A stretch of 64,000 nucleotides of DNA, from NCBI GenBank assembly GCA_964608095.1, contig CAZSMK010000093.1:51049-115048 (forward strand). The letters run 5' to 3'. The notes beneath the pieces were generated by a model. That model worked only from the letters and a program-made list of their open reading frames with translations, did no database searches and was not told the origin of the DNA. Shown in pieces: positions 43,201 to 51,420 of the stretch. Source of the DNA: CAZSMK01 sp964608095 (GTDB lineage Bacteria; Sumerlaeota; Sumerlaeia; MWCT01; JAGHBZ01). Made by a program: the position numbers and the translations under genes. Within the stretch, counting starts at the first letter, position 1. The number at the start of each line of letters is the position of its first letter.

Positions 43201-45005
43201 CGCGGAAAAAAAAACAGGTCGAGGCGCGTGTGGAGCGAAGGTGTTGTCTCGCCGTCTATCTGAACAGACAACATTGCAGAACGTATTACATCTTCCGAGT
43301 TACCGGCAAGGGCATCGATAACGATACGATCAATAGCGCCGGCGCCCTTGATTGAACACAGCGTTAAAGGTTTCGCGTGCATAATATCCCGTGCATCGGC
43401 ATTGAGTACTTTAAATTTTCGATCCAGGACATCGCCGTCAAGTCTCCACAGCCGTGTTTCAGCCGCAATGTCCGGATCGGACGATGCTCCTGCAACCCAG
43501 ACAGGGCTTGACCATGCCATCGAGGTATCTTCCATTTCCGCACGCACATAATATGAATCCTCAGTATTGGTGGAGGGAGAGTTATCCGTCCATTCGATCG
43601 CCTGGCACCAGCCCGTCCCCTTGAACGAAGCAACCTGTTCGCTGTTTTTTACAATAATAATTTCTCTGATCCGGGTGGAACCGACAACCGTAGCTTTGAG
43701 GGTCCGCGGCTCGACTCCGAATGATTGTGTAATACGCTCACCCATTGAAGCGCCATTAAGAGAAACATCAAGAAGAATGCGGCGTCCACCGCTGGTGGCG
43801 TAGCACCGCCTGTTATATAACGCCACCCAGAGGTCGTCGCGGGTAAGCGAAGGTGATTCTATCGCAGTCAGTGCGGTCAATGCATACGGATGACCCATGC
43901 GAGGCAATGCATTGAGCCCGGGACGCGAGAGATGCGTATCGCTCCCGCCTACAAACCCGACGTGATATCCTCGTTTCAAGGCGTCTCGTACAAAATTTCC
44001 TTGTTCCATCTCCGGCAACGGATACCGGTCTTGTGCAGTTTCAGAAGAGCCCCAGTCAGAAAAAATCTCCGCCACCCGCTCGAATTTCTCGCTGTGTTTC
44101 GACCAGTCGGTGCCATAGTGAGTGTCGTGAGGCAGACCTGTATGGTGAGGAACTGCAATAACATCGCGTCCTTCAAGCATCTCCCAGAGTCTTTCAACCG
44201 AAGGTGTATCCTTCCATGGCGCCCAGGGTTTAAATTCCTCATCGGTGCGACGGAAGATCAGGTGTTTATGATCGGGACGACCACGCGATGGACTTGGGCG
44301 CGCCTTACCGACCGCCCACTCAAAGGCAAAGAAGGGAACAAACCTCCCCGGTTCATACCACTCAGTCGCGAGTTGCCGGATTTTCTCGATCTTCTCCTCG
44401 CTCAATGCCCAGTTATGATCCGCGAGCGCCATCACATCGAGCCGGGCGACGTCACGTGCCCAACGATAATATTCCTCTGGCTCGCGGGCTCCATCGCTCA
44501 AGGTCGAATGACCGTGAAGGTCGCCCCAGTAAAGATTTAACGCAGGCGGTTCTGTCGTTGCATGGACGGGGAGACCGAAGGGGAGAACTCTCCCGTTCGG
44601 ATCGCGGGCAGTTAAAAGATAAAAACCCTCTTCTGTGAGTTTGGGAGCAACCATAGGTTTATAAACACCGTCTTTGACCATCTCGAGCTCGATGGTTTTC
44701 GACGTAGGTGTAGAAGTTCCCGAAGGTATTTCCGGTCCTTCGCAAATAATGACAGGCGTCTCTGGCATTGCGCATGGCTCGCCATCTTTCCCAAGAGAAA
44801 CCACATGTAAATCAAGCGCGTTATTGGTCTGAACTCGGCTTCGTCCTATCAGGGCAAGCTGGGGATCAAGTTCGTTGGGATACAAAATGTTCTCGTAAAA
44901 TCCTGAATTTGCCATAGATACCGCTCCCAGAACAAATAGTGCGAGAAACAGAAAAAAGTTCCTCAACGTGAGTGTTTGTATGTAATGCATTCCTCCACTC
45001 CTCAT
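43167..45005 (-). CDS. PHP/DUF3604 protein with GH172-like domain start (upstream frame of split gene)
   Basis: This 612-residue frame has a signal-like N-terminus, then a PHP-type metallo domain (about 155-470): LYWGDLHGHSTLSDGAREPEEYY (His pair at 164 and 166), DVMALADHNW, VIAVPHHTGLPHDTHYGT and GFVGGSDTHLSRPG, typical of DUF3604. Residues about 550-600 begin a GH172-like domain (LTLCSIKGAGAIDRIVIDAL, VQIDGETTPSLHTRLDL), which stops 13 residues after a T9 run. The rest of that domain is in the -1 frame at 40483-43200. ATG codons at 45005 and 44990 compete for the start. The PHP domain suggests phosphoester or phosphosugar hydrolysis (inference). Confidence 0.75.
   Translation of the reverse strand: MRSGGMHYIQTLTLRNFFLFLALFVLGAVSMANSGFYENILYPNELDPQLALIGRSRVQTNNALDLHVVSLGKDGEPCAMPETPVIICEGPEIPSGTSTPTSKTIELEMVKDGVYKPMVAPKLTEEGFYLLTARDPNGRVLPFGLPVHATTEPPALNLYWGDLHGHSTLSDGAREPEEYYRWARDVARLDVMALADHNWALSEEKIEKIRQLATEWYEPGRFVPFFAFEWAVGKARPSPSRGRPDHKHLIFRRTDEEFKPWAPWKDTPSVERLWEMLEGRDVIAVPHHTGLPHDTHYGTDWSKHSEKFERVAEIFSDWGSSETAQDRYPLPEMEQGNFVRDALKRGYHVGFVGGSDTHLSRPGLNALPRMGHPYALTALTAIESPSLTRDDLWVALYNRRCYATSGGRRILLDVSLNGASMGERITQSFGVEPRTLKATVVGSTRIREIIIVKNSEQVASFKGTGWCQAIEWTDNSPSTNTEDSYYVRAEMEDTSMAWSSPVWVAGASSDPDIAAETRLWRLDGDVLDRKFKVLNADARDIMHAKPLTLCSIKGAGAIDRIVIDALAGNSEDVIRSAMLSVQIDGETTPSLHTRLDLFFFPRWVESLSPPVV
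43206..43214 (-). other. Slippery T9 run at the frame junction of the PHP-GH172 gene
   Basis: Nine consecutive T on the minus strand, within CTG-T9-CCGCGATGG. The zero frame ends 40 bases later at TAA; the -1 frame continues the same GH172-like domain for 905 residues. A U_UUU_UUU heptamer is a classical -1 slippery sequence, and long T runs also allow RNA polymerase slippage. A one-base indel from mutation or sequencing error would look the same. Confidence 0.7.
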
Positions 45006-45029
45006 CTTACATTCAATTTCAAAAGACGT

Positions 45030-46247
45030 TTAAAAGCATTGCGCTGCAAACACACTCACGTGCTTCTGCGCGAGCTCCTCATTGCTGGGTATACCCGTTA
45101 TATTCTGGCGGCATCTATTTTCGCTGAACACCGGATAAATATGCTCATTGTAAATATGAACGGGAGCATCATCGCGGGCTTCGGGATTTCGGAACAACCC
45201 CGCGTAGTTTTCCGAATACAGGTACTCGATAGGCGTTCCCTTCACGAGTTTATGCCACAAGATTTCCGCCTCTGCCAGCCGTATCAGTGCGCCTTTATGC
45301 TCTTCCTCGAGCCGTGCACACTCTTCTACCATTGCTTTTGCGAAGGCACGAGTGATGGAATGCTCGAACGAAGAACCCCGAGCACGCATAGTTGTATTCA
45401 GCATCGCCGTGGCTTCCTTTTCTTTTGCTTTATCCGGACAATAAATGAGGAGAAGCCCGCAGGGACGAAGCGCGAAGGTGACAAATGCTTTTGTAGGACT
45501 GATTGCCAGGGCAAAAGTTACGCCCGCATCGATATAGGGCTGGAGTTGCAACTCGTAACTCATCCGCATAATATCATCATAAGTGCTGCTCCTGATCTTT
45601 CGTGCGAATTCAAAGCCGGGATAGGCACGGTCGAGTACCACGTAAGAATTATTTTGTGCTGCGGATGCCGCACGCGACTCGATTATGTCTTTTCCCCTGA
45701 CAAGACCGGTAGTGTTCATAGGACCTGCCTGATAAATGGGCATGACGCCAGCGCCTGAAATCACTCCGTCAAGTGAAAACTCCTTGCATTGCACGCGTGC
45801 AGATTTGGCTATCGCTTTATATGCAGGCCAGCCCAGCTCCTCGATCCCGAGTGTGTGCAAATCAGGATTCAGCATCAAGCCTATCTCTATACCTGTCTTC
45901 AACGCTCCGGTTCCTGCATCGGATGGTAACGCGATCTTGAACTGTCCCCAATACTTTTCCGGAATACGCTGCCATTGCAAGGTTGCGGTCTTCACGTCTT
46001 CGAGAATTTTACTGGAGTTCATATAGGTTCCAGTGGCGCTGTTCTTGAGCTCTTCAGCCGAATAATCAAGCAGTGTGGCGGAGCTTTCCATAGGTTTCCC
46101 TTCACCGGTAAGAATTATGCCGATACCATAATTACTTCCCTCAGGATCGCGATCGCACAGGATTTTTGCTATCTGATTTGCGTCTTTCCCTTCTTCCTTG
46201 AGTTTGAGGGCTTCCTCGTACACCTTCTTGCCGAACTCGAGTGACAT
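45030..46247 (-). CDS. Diverged class I/II aminotransferase-fold (PLP-type) protein
   Basis: This 405-residue protein shows scattered aminotransferase class I features: SDAGTGALKTGIEIGLML, EELGWPAYKAIAKSARVQ, NSYVVLDRAYPGFEFAR (the Asp/Tyr PLP ring contact) and ISPTKAFVTFALRPCGLL, where the Lys could be the Schiff-base residue. The overall identity to well-known members is low by eye, and the conserved C-terminal arginine motif is not obvious. It may be an enzyme with altered specificity or an inactive fold. The start is the ATG at 46247, with AAGGAGG nine bases upstream. It is transcribed toward the PHP gene, 24 bases away. Confidence 0.6.
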   Translation of the reverse strand: MSLEFGKKVYEEALKLKEEGKDANQIAKILCDRDPEGSNYGIGIILTGEGKPMESSATLLDYSAEELKNSATGTYMNSSKILEDVKTATLQWQRIPEKYWGQFKIALPSDAGTGALKTGIEIGLMLNPDLHTLGIEELGWPAYKAIAKSARVQCKEFSLDGVISGAGVMPIYQAGPMNTTGLVRGKDIIESRAASAAQNNSYVVLDRAYPGFEFARKIRSSTYDDIMRMSYELQLQPYIDAGVTFALAISPTKAFVTFALRPCGLLLIYCPDKAKEKEATAMLNTTMRARGSSFEHSITRAFAKAMVEECARLEEEHKGALIRLAEAEILWHKLVKGTPIEYLYSENYAGLFRNPEARDDAPVHIYNEHIYPVFSENRCRQNITGIPSNEELAQKHVSVFAAQCF

Positions 46248-46600
46248 CGGGAGAATCCTCCTTTTTGAAATGATTGAAACACCAGAACTCAAAAACTAAT
46301 TATGAGAATCATAGACCTGTAAATTCAGTAATGCAAGTAATGCCGAACATAAAAGAACAAATTTTCTTTTTGTAGGGTGATTCTTGATTTCACGAACACA
46401 CTGCGTGTCAATTTTTTAATCCCTGGATTGTCGAACAGCCTTTCTGACCCTGCAGGTTTGCAGGCACGTCCCTGCAGTCCCTGCAGTCCTTTGTGTCCTT
46501 TGAGTCTTTGCAGTGAGCTCAGCAGAGCAAGCGTGGAAGCCGCTTTCCGGCTAAAATGGGAAAATGAGTTCTGCGAATCACCCCGGGAAGGGGAACGGAA
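46248..46600. other. Intergenic region with short CTGCAG-rich repeats
   Basis: About 350 bases without a gene. It holds the promoter region of the aminotransferase-like gene and the tail side of the 918-residue gene. Bases 46448-46510 contain several close copies of CCCTGCAG and CTTTG.GTC strings, a small simple-repeat patch of no known function. Confidence 0.5.
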
Positions 46601-49357
46601 TCACAACAGTTCGGCTCGTGTAACTCTCAACAGGCTATATACACAATAAGAGTCGCGGTCTTTACAGTAACCGTATATACGGTGCCGGTCGATTGAGTCG
46701 GGTTCTACGATTTCGTCGATTACCTTTTTGGCTTCTTTTTTGTAGGAAATTTTAACCTCGAGTTCGCTGTCCGCAGCATACTCGAGCATCTTTTTAATAT
46801 CGCTTTGTTTCGTGGCGGGATTGGCACCTTCGTATGCATATTTTGTTGGCGACCGCGACACACTTACGGTCATTAATCGCGACAGCTGCTTCTTGTATCT
46901 GCTCGTTAACTCGTTAATCCTCTTTTTTTGTGCTTGTTCGAAGTTCTTGAGAAATGTCTTACTTATACTCTCAGCAAGTTTATCGAGATTATATGCATCG
47001 CCGCCGATAGGTCTCAGTTGCTCGACCAGCGAGATTGCTCGTTTATCGGTGAAATCGCTTTTCAGGTCTTTCTCAATGGATGAAATCATTTTGAGTATAG
47101 CTATAAGGTTATAAAGGTCTTCTTTCCCGAGCGCGATATGATACTCCCCCGTGGGGGCTTGATGAATGGTTTCCGTTTCGACACGAGGCATGAACCCGAG
47201 ATTCTGAAGTTCCTTTGCCACTTTCTTGACGTTTACATCAGGATTGAGCAACACGAGTTTTTCATCGACAATCTCGCGGATAAATGTCTTGACCTTCCGA
47301 TGAGAGAGAATCTCGGCGAGCAGAATCGGGTCTTCAACGTGGATATATCCACCAACCTCGCCGATGCTTATATCGCCGTGAGACTCCTCGCATTCATCGA
47401 TCAGGTGTTGAACGGTCTCGGGGATTCTCTGTCTGGAGCGGTTCGAGAGGAACTCCATAATTTGTTCACCCGTCATGCCCTGATCCATCGCCTGGCGTAT
47501 TGAATCTTTCGTGATACTCAGGGTCGCCATGACGTCAAGGTTTGCCATCGCAGTGCATTTGTTGAGTTTATAAAAATCATTGAGACGGAAATCCGGCGGT
47601 ACAACTACGTCGAGGTTCGGCTGCACAATCAGGTAATCGCCCTGATAATTAAATGCGGGCATCTCCTGATCAGTACGGTTTTTGAAAAGTTTTTCGGCTT
47701 CAAGATAGGGACCATGGAGAACGAACCGTCCAAGATCGGTGAGCCGAAAGTAAAAGACCACTTCTTCCGCCTTGCTTGCCCTTGATGCAGAACGTCTCCC
47801 TGTGGCTGTTTCGTTTGTTCGATTACCGAGCCCACCGAGGTCTGCCTCCTTACGAACGCCAATGCTGATCAAACCCAGCCAGAACAGGCTTTCGCCAAGC
47901 ACTGATTCAGTAACGAGATAGTTCGACCGGTTGAATTTGTCCATGACAAACTGGCTGCCCCGCCGTGGTAGGTTAATCTCAATCCTTGGAATCACCGTAT
48001 CAGCAAATGTCTTGAAGTAAATCCATCGATTATGGGGAATGCTTTCTATCTCCTTAAGTACGATTTTCCGCAAACTGGTTATATCAACAAGGTTTTCCGG
48101 GGCGAGTTCCGCATGAATTGTGTTGCCTTCAATATACTCTTCATTCCATGCGGTAGTATCGAGCCAGAATTGAAAGAGATCGGTATAGCATTTGTGTGGT
48201 TCTTCCAACCATTCTTCGAATCCACCCGATACCTTCCATACGCCGCCTGCATCGACGATGAACTTTTTATGAGTACAGAAAAGCGACATGAACGAGACAT
48301 ATTTCACGCTTTTATGACTGCTCAAATAAGGAAGGACTTTTTTGAGATCGTTTTTACCAATACCGCCACTCGATAATACCCTGAGCGCGTTGCGGTTTAT
48401 GTAACTGACGAAAATCACAATATCCCGCAGGATGTTATTCGAGTTCTCGATGACAAACTGCGGCGGTTTTTCATCTGTAGGAAGGGTGAGAACGTCCAGC
48501 TCGTGTATCGACCGTTTATCCGCTTTCTTATACTGGCTCTTGATAATATACATAATATCGCGAGGTACCATCAAGAGGCTGTTGTATTTATTGGAATCCG
48601 TTACTGCCACAAATACCAGACCACTGTAAGAAAGCAGATTATTGATATAGTCAGCACGGGTATGATCGTAGCGTTTTTGACTGCCGGCATCCAGAAGGTC
48701 GTGAAACACGACCATTCCCTTTTTTTCAACAATTTTACGGAACATCTTCCCCTCGTTATCGGGCAAGGTGTTGAGATAGTACTGGAGTTTTTTGGGATTA
48801 AGGAGGTAGTTGCGTATTTTGTAGAGAAAGAAACTCTTATTGGTGGATTCGAGTCGCATCTTCAATCCTACATGAGCGATCGCGCGCAGGTGATAGAGAG
48901 AGAGTTCTCTGAGTAAATATCCCAGATATCCCCTCCAGTGAGAGGGCAGGTCTATGAAAGGGATAAAGTTCTCAGGTAAGCCGATCAATACGACATCGAC
49001 ATCGAGTTCCTTCAAATGATCGAAAAAGAGGAATCCTTTTTTGGTCAGCCGGTTGACCATCTTGATGAGCTTGTTGTCGCTGTTTTCAAAAAAGCGTGTC
49101 AGACATTCTTGCCGGTCAAGCTCGCCGCCGTGAATGGTCAAAAAGTAGATCAACTCTCGTTCGTTATCCGTAAGTTTCTTGAATATTCGCGAAAAATAGT
49201 GCTGATCCTGCATCATGGGCAATAAACTCTCCATGATGCTGTACTTCTTCTCCTCTTCAGAAAGGTTGGTTAAATCCGGAACTTGTATCTTCCAGAAACC
49301 CGCTATTTCTCTTAGTTTGTTTGAATCCTGTTCTTTTAATAGATTTTTCAAATTCAT
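46601..49357 (-). CDS. XPB-helicase-associated protein (helicase-conserved C-terminal type)
   Basis: This large 918-residue soluble protein is encoded directly after an XPB helicase on the same strand (108 bases). The N-terminal half is helical and includes winged-helix-like pieces (KLTDNERELIYFLTIHGGEL, KKGFLFFD). The middle contains VVFYFRLTDLGRFVLHGP and GDYLIVQPNLDVVVPPDFRL, typical of proteins annotated as helicase-associated or XPB-N-like. The C-terminus has a WYL-like segment (LEVKISYKKEAKKVIDEIVEP). Such partners accompany bacterial XPB in several phyla. It may be a substrate adaptor or nuclease partner, but no nuclease motif is visible. Confidence 0.7.
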   Translation of the reverse strand: MNLKNLLKEQDSNKLREIAGFWKIQVPDLTNLSEEEKKYSIMESLLPMMQDQHYFSRIFKKLTDNERELIYFLTIHGGELDRQECLTRFFENSDNKLIKMVNRLTKKGFLFFDHLKELDVDVVLIGLPENFIPFIDLPSHWRGYLGYLLRELSLYHLRAIAHVGLKMRLESTNKSFFLYKIRNYLLNPKKLQYYLNTLPDNEGKMFRKIVEKKGMVVFHDLLDAGSQKRYDHTRADYINNLLSYSGLVFVAVTDSNKYNSLLMVPRDIMYIIKSQYKKADKRSIHELDVLTLPTDEKPPQFVIENSNNILRDIVIFVSYINRNALRVLSSGGIGKNDLKKVLPYLSSHKSVKYVSFMSLFCTHKKFIVDAGGVWKVSGGFEEWLEEPHKCYTDLFQFWLDTTAWNEEYIEGNTIHAELAPENLVDITSLRKIVLKEIESIPHNRWIYFKTFADTVIPRIEINLPRRGSQFVMDKFNRSNYLVTESVLGESLFWLGLISIGVRKEADLGGLGNRTNETATGRRSASRASKAEEVVFYFRLTDLGRFVLHGPYLEAEKLFKNRTDQEMPAFNYQGDYLIVQPNLDVVVPPDFRLNDFYKLNKCTAMANLDVMATLSITKDSIRQAMDQGMTGEQIMEFLSNRSRQRIPETVQHLIDECEESHGDISIGEVGGYIHVEDPILLAEILSHRKVKTFIREIVDEKLVLLNPDVNVKKVAKELQNLGFMPRVETETIHQAPTGEYHIALGKEDLYNLIAILKMISSIEKDLKSDFTDKRAISLVEQLRPIGGDAYNLDKLAESISKTFLKNFEQAQKKRINELTSRYKKQLSRLMTVSVSRSPTKYAYEGANPATKQSDIKKMLEYAADSELEVKISYKKEAKKVIDEIVEPDSIDRHRIYGYCKDRDSYCVYSLLRVTRAELL

Positions 49358-49465
49358 AGTCTCTACCTTGCCTTAGTACGATATGCATCATATAAAAGCA
49401 AAACCACCATCACCGCACCACACGACATGGATGAGACAAAACGTGTCATATATCAAAACATACGA

Positions 49466-51175
49466 TCATGAATTATTCAAGACAGAAATATCGAATTCTT
49501 TACCGTCGAGACCAATAATTTGATAGCGATAACCTTGCTCGGTAAGGAAGAGTTGTCTATTCGCAGCAAAGTCCTGGTCTTTAGTATTTTTAGTCACAAG
49601 TGAATAGAAATAGGCGAAATTATCTTCCGCTTTAGGACGAAGTATCCGCCCGAGGCGTTGTGCCTCTTCCTGTCGTGAGCCGAAGGTTCCTGAAACCTGA
49701 ATCGCCACGTTTGCATCAGGCAGATCAATAGCAAAATTAGCCACCTTTGACACGATCAACCTCTTCAGGTTACCGCTTTTAAAATCGGCATAAATTTTCT
49801 CCCGCTCTTTATTCGGCGTTTTGCCCGTAATAATCGGTGCCTTGACTACATCTGCAATAATGTGCAACTGGTCAAGATATTGTCCAATAATGAGAATATT
49901 ATGTTCATCGTGTTTTGCAATAAGTTTCTTGATAATCTCGATCTTTAGCGGATTTTCCGACGCAATCCGAAACTTAGCTTTCACGTCCGCTACCGCATAC
50001 TCGAGCCGTTTATCCTCCGGGAGCGGAATACGAATCTCGGTACAGAGCGCCTTGGCAATCCAGCCTTGTTGTTCGAGTTGCTTCCAGGGAACATCGAACT
50101 TCTTGGGACCGATAAGACTGAAGACATCGTCTTCCTTCCCGTCTTCGCGCACAAGGGTAGCCGTAAGGCCAAGCCGTCGCTTACCCTGAATATCGGCAAC
50201 AGCTCTGAACACCGGTGCAGGGAGCAAATGGACCTCGTCATAAATAATCAACCCCCAGTTGCGCATATTAAAGAGTTCCATATGAAAAAAACTATCGTCC
50301 TTGTTTTTACGGTATGTTAGGATTTGATAGGTCGTGATAGTGACGGGGCATATATTCTTTATTTCTCCGCTGTATTCCCCTATCTGTTCGTTCTCGAGTG
50401 TGGTTTTATCAAGAATCTCGTCCCGCCATTGCCGTAACGCCGTAATATTGGTACACAGGATCAGGGTATGCTGCTTAATCCGTGTCATAATAGAGAGGCC
50501 GATGATGGTTTTGCCGGCGCCGCACGGGAGAACAAGAACACCGCTTCCGCCATGCGCCGTACCCTGCGCATAATACACTTCCATGGCATCCTGCTGGTAC
50601 GGACGGAGGACAAACCTTTGTCCAGCACGTGTCGTCGCCCGGATGTCCAGCGCCAGTGGATCGCCCTCAACATAACCGGCTATATCCTCTACCGGATAGC
50701 CGATCCTTATGAGCATCTGCTTTATCCTGCCACGCATATCCTGCTTGACTATCAGGTGATGCTTATCGATCACATCCTCGACCATGTCTTGCAGGTATTT
50801 GTGATGCAGGATTTCTTGAGTGATGAACTCGTCCTTGACAATAAGAACAAGCCTGCCGCTCTCCTCTTTGACAAGCTTTACAAGTCCGTAACGGGAAATA
50901 TATTCTCTGATATCATGGATTATATTCTCGGGAACGTCATACTTACTGTAAGTTTTAAGCGCATCGATGATTTGGTCGGCGGTAACTCCTGCGCTTGCTG
51001 CGTTCCATAAGGAAAGGGGCGTAATCCTGTACGTATGGTAATGTTCCGGACTCTTGATAAGTTCTGCAAAACTTGCCAGAGCGTCTCGGGATGCCTCAAA
51101 TTTTGGATTGTCTGTTTCTAATAATATACTTCTATCGGATTGAACTATTACCGGATTTGTCGTGTCGATCATCAT
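49466..51175 (-). CDS. XPB-like DNA helicase (superfamily 2)
   Basis: This 569-residue SF2 helicase has Walker A in LVLPCGAGKTIIG (about 215-227), motif II DEVH (313-316), motif III TAT (338-340), the XPB-type RED motif (343-345, LVREDGKE) and a C-terminal helicase domain with FAIDLPDANVAIQVSG and RQEEAQRLGRILRPK. An N-terminal damage-recognition-like region (about 1-185) precedes the ATPase. XPB helicases open or melt DNA in repair and transcription. The downstream 918-residue partner suggests a two-gene bacterial DNA repair or remodelling unit. Confidence 0.92.
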   Translation of the reverse strand: MMIDTTNPVIVQSDRSILLETDNPKFEASRDALASFAELIKSPEHYHTYRITPLSLWNAASAGVTADQIIDALKTYSKYDVPENIIHDIREYISRYGLVKLVKEESGRLVLIVKDEFITQEILHHKYLQDMVEDVIDKHHLIVKQDMRGRIKQMLIRIGYPVEDIAGYVEGDPLALDIRATTRAGQRFVLRPYQQDAMEVYYAQGTAHGGSGVLVLPCGAGKTIIGLSIMTRIKQHTLILCTNITALRQWRDEILDKTTLENEQIGEYSGEIKNICPVTITTYQILTYRKNKDDSFFHMELFNMRNWGLIIYDEVHLLPAPVFRAVADIQGKRRLGLTATLVREDGKEDDVFSLIGPKKFDVPWKQLEQQGWIAKALCTEIRIPLPEDKRLEYAVADVKAKFRIASENPLKIEIIKKLIAKHDEHNILIIGQYLDQLHIIADVVKAPIITGKTPNKEREKIYADFKSGNLKRLIVSKVANFAIDLPDANVAIQVSGTFGSRQEEAQRLGRILRPKAEDNFAYFYSLVTKNTKDQDFAANRQLFLTEQGYRYQIIGLDGKEFDISVLNNS

Positions 51176-51420
51176 ATTCTGTTTCTCTATTGCACCTGTA
51201 TATATAGTATATAACTAAAAACATGGAATTGACTTCCGCTTTATCTTTTTTTATGCTTCTTTTATCTTCTACACAACTAATTGATGCTCAAATTAAACCA
51301 AACTACCAGACTAAACGATCTTTTGTCAAGAGGGGTAATGAACTTTTTTACTTTTTGAGTTCGGCTGTGCGATATGCCATGGTTAGATTCTATTGATAAA
51401 AACAGGGAAGGGCACTCAGA

